NCBI GenBank assembly: GCA_013153105.1
Contig: JAADFC010000081.1
Span: forward strand, 1-33,186
Source: Thermoproteota archaeon
GTDB lineage: Archaea; Thermoproteota; Thermoprotei_A; Sulfolobales; Pyrodictiaceae
Length of the DNA: 33,186 nucleotides
Direction: 5' to 3'
Numbering within the stretch: position 1 is the first letter of the stretch; the number at the start of each line of letters is the position of its first letter. The notes below the pieces were generated by a model. That model was not told where the DNA came from and ran no database searches. It was given only the letters and a program-made list of their open reading frames with translations. Below are positions 16,749 through 24,706 of this stretch, one piece after another. The position numbers were made by a program, and so were the translations under genes.

Positions 16749-19550
16749 ATGGCAGGCGTCTCAGGGAGCTTCCGGCTGCTGCACCCGCGGCTGCAGGCCG
16801 CGCTTGAGCTGAGAGGCTACCGTCAGCCGACGCCGGTCCAGGAGAAGGCTATACCGGCTATACTCCGCGGGGAGAACGTGCTGATTATAGCGCCGACGGG
16901 TAGCGGTAAGACTGAGGCGGCCCTCCTCCCGATATTCTCTAGGCTCATAGGCTCCAGGGAGCCCGGCGTGAAGGCTATCTACGTCACTCCCCTGCGTAGC
17001 CTGAACAGGGACATCTTCCGGAGGCTAGCCGAGCTCGCGGCCAGCGTTGGCCTGCGGCTGGAGGTTAGGCACGGTGACAGCACGTCGGGCGAGAAGAGAC
17101 GCTTCCTCATGAATCCTCCCGACATAATGGTTACCACTCCCGAGACGCTCTACTTCCTCCTCTCTGTGGACCGGTTCCGCGAGTCACTCAAGAGTCTCCG
17201 CTTCATAGTTGTAGACGAGGTTCACGAGCTGGTCTCGAGTAAGAGGGGTGTCGAGTTCAGCCTGGCGCTCGAGAGGCTCGAGCGCTGGTATGCCAGGAGG
17301 AGACTGCAAGTAGCGGCGTTGTCGGCGACGGTGGCCGACCCCTGGAGGGTTGGCCGCCTCGTCTTCTCATGGAGGCGGTTCGTGGTAGTCGAGCCTGCCG
17401 CCTCAAAGAAGCTTGCTGTAACTGTAGACTACGCGGGCCCAGGCGGGGCGGCGTTGAGGATAGCCGAGTATGTTGGTAGTGTGGAGGGCCCCGTCCTAGT
17501 CTTCGCCAACACGCGTGACACAGCTGAGATGCTCGCTGTAGAGCTCGCGGAGATACTCGGGGAGGACAAAGTCCGCGTCCACCATGGTAGCCTTAGTAGA
17601 GAAGTGAGGGTTGAGGTTGAGAGGCTGCTGAAGCAGGGGAGAGTGAAGGTTGTCGTTGCAACGTCAAGCTTAGAGTTGGGCATTGACGTGGGCAGTGTAG
17701 GGCTTGTGGTACAGTATCTATCGCCTAGGCAGGCGCTGAAGCTTACACAGCGCGCGGGCAGGTCCGGCCACCGGCTGGACGCCGAGTCGCGGGCTGTAAT
17801 AGTCTCCGATGGCAGCGTCTTCGACCTGCTAGAGTCGGCGGTTATAGCCGCGAGGGCGGCTCGGGGGGATATAGAGGAGCTGCCGGCGCATAGCCGTGCC
17901 CTCGACGCCCTTGTCCACCAGCTTGTAGGGATGGCTATAGAGAAGGGGAGGTTCAGCGTATGGGACGCCTACGGTATCGTAGCTGCCTCAGCGTATTATG
18001 AGGGTGTTGACATAGACTACATAGCTGAGGCTGTAGATGTCGCGGCTGGGTCGCGGCTGCTCCGCCGCTCCGGCGAGACGCTCTCCCCCGGCGCCCGCTC
18101 GAAGAGCTACTACTTCTCGACAACAATGATACCCGACACAGTCCAGTACATGGTTGTGGACGTGGAGAGTGGCAGGAGGATAGGCAGTCTCGACGAGGAG
18201 TTTGTTGTAACGCTTGAGCCTGGTAGTGTGTTCGTACTCTCGGGGAGACTGTGGGAGGTCGTGGATATTGAAGGGGAAAACGTACGCGTGCGCCCCAAGA
18301 GGGAGGTGAGGCTAGTACTCCCGAGCTGGGAGGGCGACCTCATACCCGTAGACTACAAGGTTGCGAGAGAGGTTGCAAGCCTCCTCCGCCGCTTCGAGGC
18401 CCGAGGCAGGCTGCCCGAGGGCTACCCGCTCGTAGATAGGGCTCGTCGACGGGTCGAGGAGGTCCTCCGCCGCCACCTGGAGACTGCCAAGGTGCTGCCC
18501 CATGATCGTAGGCTTGTCGTAGAGGCTTACGGGGATACCGTGGTTGTCTACTGCTTCCTCGGCAGTAGGGGCTGCAAGGCGATGGAGTACCTCCTCTCCG
18601 CGTACCTAGAGCAGGCGTATGGCATCGTGCCGCAGGCCGGGAGCACGCCATATGTCGTGCTGCTCCGGCTTCCAAGGCCGCTGGCCGTGGAGGAGGTTGT
18701 AAGGGCGCTAAGGAGCCTCGCGGATCTCCCTAGGGAGGAGCGTAGGAGAATGTTAGCTAGCGCGGTGAAGAGAAGCCGCGTCTACGAATGGATACTCTAC
18801 CGCGTCGCCCAGCGCGCCGGAGCCCTGCCCCGCCGAGGCTCTGACGCGGCAGCGGTGAAGGCGATACTAAGGACATTGAAGGATACACCTATAGGCGAGG
18901 AGGCTATGCGCGAGATCATGACCGTAAAGGTTGACTGTAAGCCCCTAGAGAGGCTCTTCGAAGGCATAAAGCGCGGCAGTATAGAGGTTGTGGGCTACCA
19001 GGGGAGGCACCTTACCCCCCTAACCCAGGAGGCGGCGGGCGAGGCCAGGCTGGGCGAGCGTGTAAGCCCCGAGAAGCTCCCTCCAAGCCTCATAGCCGAG
19101 ATAGTCAAGAGGAGGATGGCGCAGCGCGACGCCATACTTGTATGCATGAGGTGCGGCGAGACGACGGTGGTTAAGATATCGAGGCTCCCGAGCTACCCCG
19201 AGAAGCCGCGCTGCCCCCGCTGCGGCGCCTCGCTGCTAGCGCCGGTCTACAGCGAGGAGGAGGCGCACGAGGCGAAACGCCTCCTAGCCGCTGCACGCCG
19301 CGGCAAGTTGAGGGGCGCGGATAGAAAGAGGCTCCAAGAGCTCATGGAGAGAGCTGACCTAGTCCTGCAGTACGGCCGATACGCGGTGGAGGCCCTCTAT
19401 AGCAGGGGTGTGGGTGTCGTTAATGCTCGACGCGCGCTGAAGAACCTTACAGTGTTTGGTGAAGCTGCGTTCTACGAGGCGCTGGTGAAGGCTGAGGCGA
19501 ACTACGCCAGGTATAGGGGTAGGCTCCAGAAGAGCACGGCTCGCGCCTAG
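16749..19550 (+). CDS. lhr: Lhr-type superfamily 2 DNA helicase
   Basis: TPVQEKAIPAILRGENVLIIAPTGSGKTEAALLP, VVDEVHELVSSKRG, ATSSLELGIDVGSVGLVVQYLSPRQALKLTQRAGRSGHR; C-terminal zinc-finger-like CMRCGE..CPRCGA. Confidence 0.92.
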   Translation: MAGVSGSFRLLHPRLQAALELRGYRQPTPVQEKAIPAILRGENVLIIAPTGSGKTEAALLPIFSRLIGSREPGVKAIYVTPLRSLNRDIFRRLAELAASVGLRLEVRHGDSTSGEKRRFLMNPPDIMVTTPETLYFLLSVDRFRESLKSLRFIVVDEVHELVSSKRGVEFSLALERLERWYARRRLQVAALSATVADPWRVGRLVFSWRRFVVVEPAASKKLAVTVDYAGPGGAALRIAEYVGSVEGPVLVFANTRDTAEMLAVELAEILGEDKVRVHHGSLSREVRVEVERLLKQGRVKVVVATSSLELGIDVGSVGLVVQYLSPRQALKLTQRAGRSGHRLDAESRAVIVSDGSVFDLLESAVIAARAARGDIEELPAHSRALDALVHQLVGMAIEKGRFSVWDAYGIVAASAYYEGVDIDYIAEAVDVAAGSRLLRRSGETLSPGARSKSYYFSTTMIPDTVQYMVVDVESGRRIGSLDEEFVVTLEPGSVFVLSGRLWEVVDIEGENVRVRPKREVRLVLPSWEGDLIPVDYKVAREVASLLRRFEARGRLPEGYPLVDRARRRVEEVLRRHLETAKVLPHDRRLVVEAYGDTVVVYCFLGSRGCKAMEYLLSAYLEQAYGIVPQAGSTPYVVLLRLPRPLAVEEVVRALRSLADLPREERRRMLASAVKRSRVYEWILYRVAQRAGALPRRGSDAAAVKAILRTLKDTPIGEEAMREIMTVKVDCKPLERLFEGIKRGSIEVVGYQGRHLTPLTQEAAGEARLGERVSPEKLPPSLIAEIVKRRMAQRDAILVCMRCGETTVVKISRLPSYPEKPRCPRCGASLLAPVYSEEEAHEAKRLLAAARRGKLRGADRKRLQELMERADLVLQYGRYAVEALYSRGVGVVNARRALKNLTVFGEAAFYEALVKAEANYARYRGRLQKSTARA

Positions 19551-19571
19551 AATAGTTTCGCTCGACCCCAA

Positions 19572-19604
19572 CCCGGGGGCGGCAAGCCCCGGGCACCCCC
19601 GGGG
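19572..19604 (+). promoter_or_regulatory. Alternative GC-hairpin leader overlapping the SD of the pilin-like gene
   Basis: CCCGGGG (19572-19578), CCCCGGG (19587-19593) and CCCGGGG (19598-19604): the middle segment can pair with either flank, and the last overlaps GGGGAGG (19601-19607). Confidence 0.4.
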
Positions 19605-19613
19605 AGGCGTGGG

Positions 19614-19877
19614 TTGGCGCAGGGGATAACCGAGCTTATCTCACAGCTGACCCAGCAGGTGGTCAGCGCGGCCTGGGGCCTCTTTCTGCTAACCTGGAGC
19701 CTAGGCTGGATACTTCGCGGCGCCCCTATACCCTTCCTCCGTGTAAAACGCGCAGGCCAGGACCTTGTCGAAGATGCTGTGTGGGCCGCCTTCTGGCTCG
19801 CCGTCGGCTCAACGATATTCGCAGCTGTATCATATATAGCAAACACGATATCGAGCTCTGTAACCGGGGTAGGGTGA
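19614..19877 (+). CDS. Small 2-TM membrane protein, CedA1/VirB2-like pilin candidate
   Basis: 87 aa, two hydrophobic segments around a basic loop (RGAPIPFLRVKRAGQD); TTG start with GGGGAGG SD; immediately upstream of the CedA-like gene. Confidence 0.75.
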   Translation: MAQGITELISQLTQQVVSAAWGLFLLTWSLGWILRGAPIPFLRVKRAGQDLVEDAVWAAFWLAVGSTIFAAVSYIANTISSSVTGVG

Positions 19878-19884
19878 CGTAGCG

Positions 19885-21411
19885 TTGCTGGTATCGCAGC
19901 TGCTGGCGATAGCGACCCAGCTGGCAGTGCTGACATACTACACGGGAGTCCTCATCTACATGTTACCCATACCCCTCAAGAGGCTGAAGAGGCTAGCCCC
20001 CCATCTCATGGTCGACGGGCTCTACGCGGCGCTCCTCATAGGGCTATTCTCCACCCTGCTCTATGTGAGTGACTACATAGGGAGCCTCAGCGGCTACACG
20101 CTGATGGATGTTTTGGTAACGACGCAGGGGTACTTCCGTGGTGTACTCGAGCTGTACTACATGAAGAAGATGTACGAGCTTCTGATGAGCGCCATACCCA
20201 TAGGCAAACCCTCACTCGCAATATCGATAATATTCATACCGCTAATGGTTGTATACACATTCATAGTATCAGCGAGCCTGTCCCTGCTCTCCATCGTACT
20301 CTCCGTGATAAACCTCAAAGCAGAGCTAATGGCACTGGGCGTCGCGCTATACGCCGTACCACTTCGCCTCGCGCGGAGCGCAGGCGCGTCACTGATAGCC
20401 TTCGCCCTTGTAGTCAACGCGGCGCTCCCGTTCTTCCCCCACTGGATGAAGATGATACTAAGCTCGGTAGGCCTCTCAGAGAAGGAGCTGTTCTGGGAAA
20501 ACGAGACGCTGACAACCTATCCAACACCAAGCCTGCACCCCTTCTGGGGAAGAGTTACAGACAGCCTAGGCGACGCGCCGAAGTACGCAGTGGTGGCGGT
20601 AGAGAATTCGACTACAGTCATACTATACCAGACTAACCGCCAAGGATACTATGCAGCATCAAACCCTGCACCCTCCACAGGAACCTATGATATATACGTG
20701 GACTACATGGGCTTGAAGATAACCGAGCCCCCACTGATGCGGGTCAGAGTGCCAGCCGACCTAGAGCCTACATACGAAGCCACCATACTCCCGTACCGGT
20801 TCGACATCAAGCTCTCAAGTATCGTGAAGTTCCTTGAACCGCAGGCCATCCTATGGACGAACTGCGCTATAGAAGACGCAGAACACTACATAGCACCGGA
20901 CGGAGACAGGATAGTGCATAGCAACGTTCTGAAGTGCACGTTCATGATAAGCCCAGAACTGCATGCAATGATGGGTCTACCCTCAGCATGTAGGCTACGC
21001 TCATTCCTGATACAACCCCCAAGCGTTGGCGGAGTCACGAGGGCGACTCTCGAGCAGAGGGACTGGCACGGGCTCCAGGTCGATGTATACAGTATCGTGG
21101 GCCTAGTGAACCTAACAAAAATAGAGAACGGAGGCTTTACGCTAAGGATAGACTACGACTGCCCTAGGAACTATGTGCCCTACCAGCCTCTTGGCGTCTC
21201 AAGCTTGGAGCCTGACAGCCTCTATGCACAAGTAACAGCAGAACTCGAGAAAAGCGTTGAAAAAGCTGATATGATGAATATAATACCGTTTGGTATAGCA
21301 TTCAGCCTCTCAGTATTTTCATTTCTAACAATAGTAATGCTTATCGTTAGAGATACGGCGCGTTTGATTGGCGCGTACTCGCCTTCGATAGTAATCGAGC
21401 CCCTGAGGTGA
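19885..21411 (+). CDS. Polytopic membrane protein, CedA/VirB6-like, with ~270-aa predicted ectodomain
   Basis: Multiple N-terminal TM segments (to ~aa 187), hydrophilic beta-rich region with four Cys, one C-terminal TM; TTG start; operon context with pilin-like and ATPase genes. Confidence 0.75.
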   Translation: MLVSQLLAIATQLAVLTYYTGVLIYMLPIPLKRLKRLAPHLMVDGLYAALLIGLFSTLLYVSDYIGSLSGYTLMDVLVTTQGYFRGVLELYYMKKMYELLMSAIPIGKPSLAISIIFIPLMVVYTFIVSASLSLLSIVLSVINLKAELMALGVALYAVPLRLARSAGASLIAFALVVNAALPFFPHWMKMILSSVGLSEKELFWENETLTTYPTPSLHPFWGRVTDSLGDAPKYAVVAVENSTTVILYQTNRQGYYAASNPAPSTGTYDIYVDYMGLKITEPPLMRVRVPADLEPTYEATILPYRFDIKLSSIVKFLEPQAILWTNCAIEDAEHYIAPDGDRIVHSNVLKCTFMISPELHAMMGLPSACRLRSFLIQPPSVGGVTRATLEQRDWHGLQVDVYSIVGLVNLTKIENGGFTLRIDYDCPRNYVPYQPLGVSSLEPDSLYAQVTAELEKSVEKADMMNIIPFGIAFSLSVFSFLTIVMLIVRDTARLIGAYSPSIVIEPLR

Positions 21412-21416
21412 AGCGC

Positions 21417-21587
21417 ATGGGTAGAGTGATCAGGCTCACACCCTCAACGGCCTCGGCTGCGGCTCTAGCCGTAGCAGCCGCGACGGCTGTCACGAACTAT
21501 GATAGCAGTATAGTATTAATTTTATTCTTTTTAAATGTTTTATTTGGGATTATAGTGTATAGGGTTGCTTGGAGGGATGCAAGTTGA
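21417..21587 (+). CDS. Small 2-TM membrane protein (CedA2 candidate), missing from the ORF track
   Basis: My translation: MGRVIRLTPSTASAAALAVAAATAVTNYDSSIVLILFFLNVLFGIIVYRVAWRDAS*; 56 aa; overlaps the start of the next gene. Confidence 0.68.
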   Translation: MGRVIRLTPSTASAAALAVAAATAVTNYDSSIVLILFFLNVLFGIIVYRVAWRDAS

Positions 21588-22843
21588 TACGTAGTCTCAT
21601 CCCGCAAGGGCTCTTAAGGCTCTTAAGTTCGAAGGGTGGCGAGGAGGGGCGTCTCTGTATAGTACGTGTGCGTAACCGCGAGTGTATAGTGAAGCTCATC
21701 TACCGCGGGCTACTTGCCGACCTCGCGCTGTCCGAAGGGGTCTGTGGAGTAGGGGTGAGCTACACCCGGGCCCCTCTGGGCCCGGCGCTGCGGAGGTTGA
21801 GGTCGGACATACTCAGCCTGGAGGTCATGTTGGAGCAGCGCGAGTCGGCGGCCAGGAGGGAACAGCTAGACCTACTGCGTAGCGTCGAGAAGAGGATAGC
21901 CAGAGAAGCTACGGCGGTTAAGGCTCACCTATACTTTGTTACGTGTGGTGAGCACAGTATTGTAGACGAGCTTAGGTCGCTGGGCTGTAGCGTTGAGGTT
22001 GCATGCGCGAGCGGCGGTGACGTAGGCTTTTTTCGGCCGTTAAGGCTCGGCGGCTACTTCGTCCCGGCAAGCGACGCCGTAGCCTCCGTAGCGTCAGCCG
22101 TCGCCGCCTTAGAGCCGCTCCAGCCGCCAGCAGAGGGTGAAGCAGGGCTCCCTATAGGCGTCGAGCCTAGGCTGCGCGTTGCTGCGTGGCTCGTGCTGAG
22201 GGGACCGGAAGGCGCCAGGCATAGTGTTGTCGTGGGGCCTACGGGGAGGGGTAAGACGTCCCTCCTCGCTCTAGTAGCTAGTCTCGGTGTGCTAGTTGGA
22301 CTCCGTGTGGTCATCCTAGACGCCAAGGGTGACCTTGTACGCTACGTTCTAGAGCTGCTGCCCCCGGCTTGTCTTGAGCGACTGGTAGTGGTAGAGCCGG
22401 AGGAGGGTGAAGCGGTTCTCCGTAGTGTAGCGGAGGAGGCGCGCGCGTCTCCTTCAACCAGGCTCCGGAGGATGCTCATAGTCGACGAGGCTTGGCAGGT
22501 TAGGCGGGGGCTGCTCTCCTCCGTCTACCGGGTGGCTCGGAGCGCGGGGACTGCGGTGATAGCGTCTACACAATACCCAGACGATCTCGGTGGCGTTGTC
22601 TGGAGCAACGCGGCCAACGTTGTCGCTTTCACCTCGGAGGACGAGGATTACATCAAGGCTCTTAGTCGGAGAATGCCGGTGAAGCGTTCCCTTGCAGGGC
22701 TTGGCTTGGGCGAAGCGTTTGTCTGGAGGGGCGGCGAGGCCGTCCTAGTACGGCTCTTCAACCCCTTCGCCCTGCTCGGCGGCCTTAAGGCTAACAGTTT
22801 AAACGGCAGAGCTGCGGCCCGGCCCCAGTCCACGGGGCGGTAA
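21584..22843 (+). CDS. VirB4/HerA-like ATPase of the Ced-like operon
   Basis: Walker A GPTGRGKTSLLAL, LDAKGDLVRYVL, Walker B MLIVDEAWQVRR, STQYPDDL. Start probably TTG 21584 (GGAGGG SD, TTGA overlap with the preceding stop); the track start 21569 is an alternative. Confidence 0.85.
   Translation: MIRSLIPQGLLRLLSSKGGEEGRLCIVRVRNRECIVKLIYRGLLADLALSEGVCGVGVSYTRAPLGPALRRLRSDILSLEVMLEQRESAARREQLDLLRSVEKRIAREATAVKAHLYFVTCGEHSIVDELRSLGCSVEVACASGGDVGFFRPLRLGGYFVPASDAVASVASAVAALEPLQPPAEGEAGLPIGVEPRLRVAAWLVLRGPEGARHSVVVGPTGRGKTSLLALVASLGVLVGLRVVILDAKGDLVRYVLELLPPACLERLVVVEPEEGEAVLRSVAEEARASPSTRLRRMLIVDEAWQVRRGLLSSVYRVARSAGTAVIASTQYPDDLGGVVWSNAANVVAFTSEDEDYIKALSRRMPVKRSLAGLGLGEAFVWRGGEAVLVRLFNPFALLGGLKANSLNGRAAARPQSTGR
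22796..22804 (+). promoter_or_regulatory. Possible internal TATA-like element upstream of rpl2
   Basis: AGTTTAAAC about 41-49 nt upstream of the rpl2 ATG, within the C-terminal coding tail of the ATPase gene. Confidence 0.3.
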
Positions 22844-22844
22844 T

Positions 22845-23561
22845 ATGGGTAAGCGGCTCATAGTCCAGCGGCGTGGCCACGCATCGCCCCTCTACCGCAG
22901 CAGGGGCTGGCTACACCCCGCTCCGGCCAGGTACCCGCCCCTCACCGACGTGACGCTCAAGGGCCGTGTCATGGAGCTGCGCCACGACCCTGGCCGCTGG
23001 GTGCCCCTGGCGAGGATCGTGTTGGAGAACGGGCAGGAGTTCTGGATACCCGCCGCTGAGGGCATGTACGTTGGTCAGGTTATAGAGGTCGGTCCCGACG
23101 CGAAGCCGGCTAACGGCAACATACTCCCCATAGGCAAGATACCTGAGGGCACGCAGATATACAACGTTGAGATACGCCCAGGCGACGGCGGCAAACTGGC
23201 CCGCTCCTCTGGCGCCTACGCGGTCATACTCGGCCGCAGCGGCAACAAGACCATAATACAGCTCCCCAGCGGCAAGGCCAAGGAGATCCCCAACGAGGCA
23301 AGGGCCACTATAGGCATCGCAGCCGGGGCGGGTAGGCTTGAGAAGCCCCTGCTCAAGGCAGGCGCCGCGTTCTACAAGTGGAGCGCCAAGCCGCACGTAT
23401 GGCCGCGCGTACGCGGCGTGGCTATGAACGCTGTCAACCACCCGCACGGTGGAGGCAACCACCAGAGCCCCAGCTTCCCGACCACCGTATCGAGGAACGC
23501 GCCGCCGGGCAGGAAGGTTGGCCACATCGCAGCCAGGACCACGGGCAGGCGCAAGCGATAA
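22845..23561 (+). CDS. rpl2: 50S ribosomal protein L2
   Basis: MGKRLIVQRRGHASPLYRSRGWLHPAPARYPPL..GVAMNAVNHPHGGGNHQS..PGRKVGHIAARTTGRRKR. Confidence 0.97.
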   Translation: MGKRLIVQRRGHASPLYRSRGWLHPAPARYPPLTDVTLKGRVMELRHDPGRWVPLARIVLENGQEFWIPAAEGMYVGQVIEVGPDAKPANGNILPIGKIPEGTQIYNVEIRPGDGGKLARSSGAYAVILGRSGNKTIIQLPSGKAKEIPNEARATIGIAAGAGRLEKPLLKAGAAFYKWSAKPHVWPRVRGVAMNAVNHPHGGGNHQSPSFPTTVSRNAPPGRKVGHIAARTTGRRKR

Positions 23562-23600
23562 ACCAGCTGTTGGAGCCGCCGTGGGTGGGGGTGGTGGTGC

Positions 23601-24065
23601 ATGGCGCAGCAGTTCAAGCTTGATGAAGAGATGAGAAAGTGGCTCGAGACGCTGCCGCAGGAGTGGAAGAAGTTCCGCTACCGCGGCTATAGCCTCGAGG
23701 AGCTGCTAGCCATGCCTATGGATATGTTCGTCAAGCTCCTCCCGGCGCGCCAGCGCCGCAGCCTGCTCCGTGGGCTCACCGACCCGCAGAGGAGGCTCCT
23801 CTGGAAGATAAGGAAGGCCCGAAAGAAGATCCTAGAGGGCAAGAAGGTAGTTGTAAAGACTCACGTGCGCGACATGATAATACTCCCCGAGATGGTTGGA
23901 ATGACTATAGCAGTCTACAATGGGAAGGAGTTCGTGCCCGTGCGTATAGTCCCGGAGATGATAGGCCACTACCTGGGCGAGTTCAGCCCTACATGCAAGC
24001 AGGTGCAGCACGGCGAGCCCGGCCTGAAGGCGACGAGGAGCAGCCTCCACGTGGCGCTAAAGTAG
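23601..24065 (+). CDS. rps19: 30S ribosomal protein S19
   Basis: [66 protein letters not shown]. Confidence 0.96.
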   Translation: MAQQFKLDEEMRKWLETLPQEWKKFRYRGYSLEELLAMPMDMFVKLLPARQRRSLLRGLTDPQRRLLWKIRKARKKILEGKKVVVKTHVRDMIILPEMVGMTIAVYNGKEFVPVRIVPEMIGHYLGEFSPTCKQVQHGEPGLKATRSSLHVALK

Positions 24066-24077
24066 GCCGGGCACAGC

Positions 24078-24086
24078 CCTCTTTTA
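24078..24086 (+). terminator. T-tract terminator candidate after rps19
   Basis: CCTCTTTTACTG directly after the rps19 stop; archaeal oligo-T type. Confidence 0.35.
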
Positions 24087-24150
24087 CTGTGTCTCAACTG
24101 CTCCGTGTTGCTTAGCCTCGTTCAGCTCCTTCCGGAGGGCATACAGCTTC

Positions 24151-24687
24151 TTGGAGGCAGCGAAGAAGAAGTATATGCGTGAAAGGTACAACGCCACGGC
24201 GACAGGCTACGACGAGCTCTACCGCGAGGAGCAATATGAGAAGTATGGGGCAACGATAAGCTACCTAGCTGGCGTCGACCGCATATGCGATATAGGCTGC
24301 GGCACCCTGCTGCTCCTCGAGTACCTGGAGGGAAAGGGGCTGGCCCCAGCCTACTATGTAGGCGTGGACCTATCCCCGGGTATGCTCCGCGTTGCATCAT
24401 CGAAACTGCGGGATAGCCGCCTGAGAGGGGTCGCCCATCTAGTAGACCTTGTTGAGGCCGATGCAGAGCACCTACCTCTCCGAGCCGGGTCCTGCACCAT
24501 GGCCGTATCCTACACTGTTATAGACCTCGTAGAGAGGCCGGAGGCTATGCTAGCCGAAATGCGTAGAGTGGCAGGCCGAGCCCTGGTGACCAGCCTCAAG
24601 AAGGCCCACAGGCTTCGGGGTAGGGTGGTCCGTCCTGGAAGGTATTTCGGCGAAACGAGTAAGGACTATATCTTCCTCATCGATTAA
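24151..24687 (+). CDS. Class I SAM-dependent methyltransferase
   Basis: YNATATGYDELYREEQYEKYGATISYL..ICDIGCGTLLLLEYLEGKG..YVGVDLSPGMLRVA; alternative start ATG 24175. Confidence 0.82.
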   Translation: MEAAKKKYMRERYNATATGYDELYREEQYEKYGATISYLAGVDRICDIGCGTLLLLEYLEGKGLAPAYYVGVDLSPGMLRVASSKLRDSRLRGVAHLVDLVEADAEHLPLRAGSCTMAVSYTVIDLVERPEAMLAEMRRVAGRALVTSLKKAHRLRGRVVRPGRYFGETSKDYIFLID

Positions 24688-24706
24688 GCTGGCCGAGCCC
24701 AGCTGC

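Noticed and set aside
16267-16812. 181-aa plus ORF, with related 15650-16201 ORF
   Set aside because: Opposite strand of the HerA-like gene; the sense frame has Walker motifs while these frames are compositional artefacts.
22911-23525. 204-aa minus-strand ORF
   Set aside because: Antisense to rpl2; shadow ORF.
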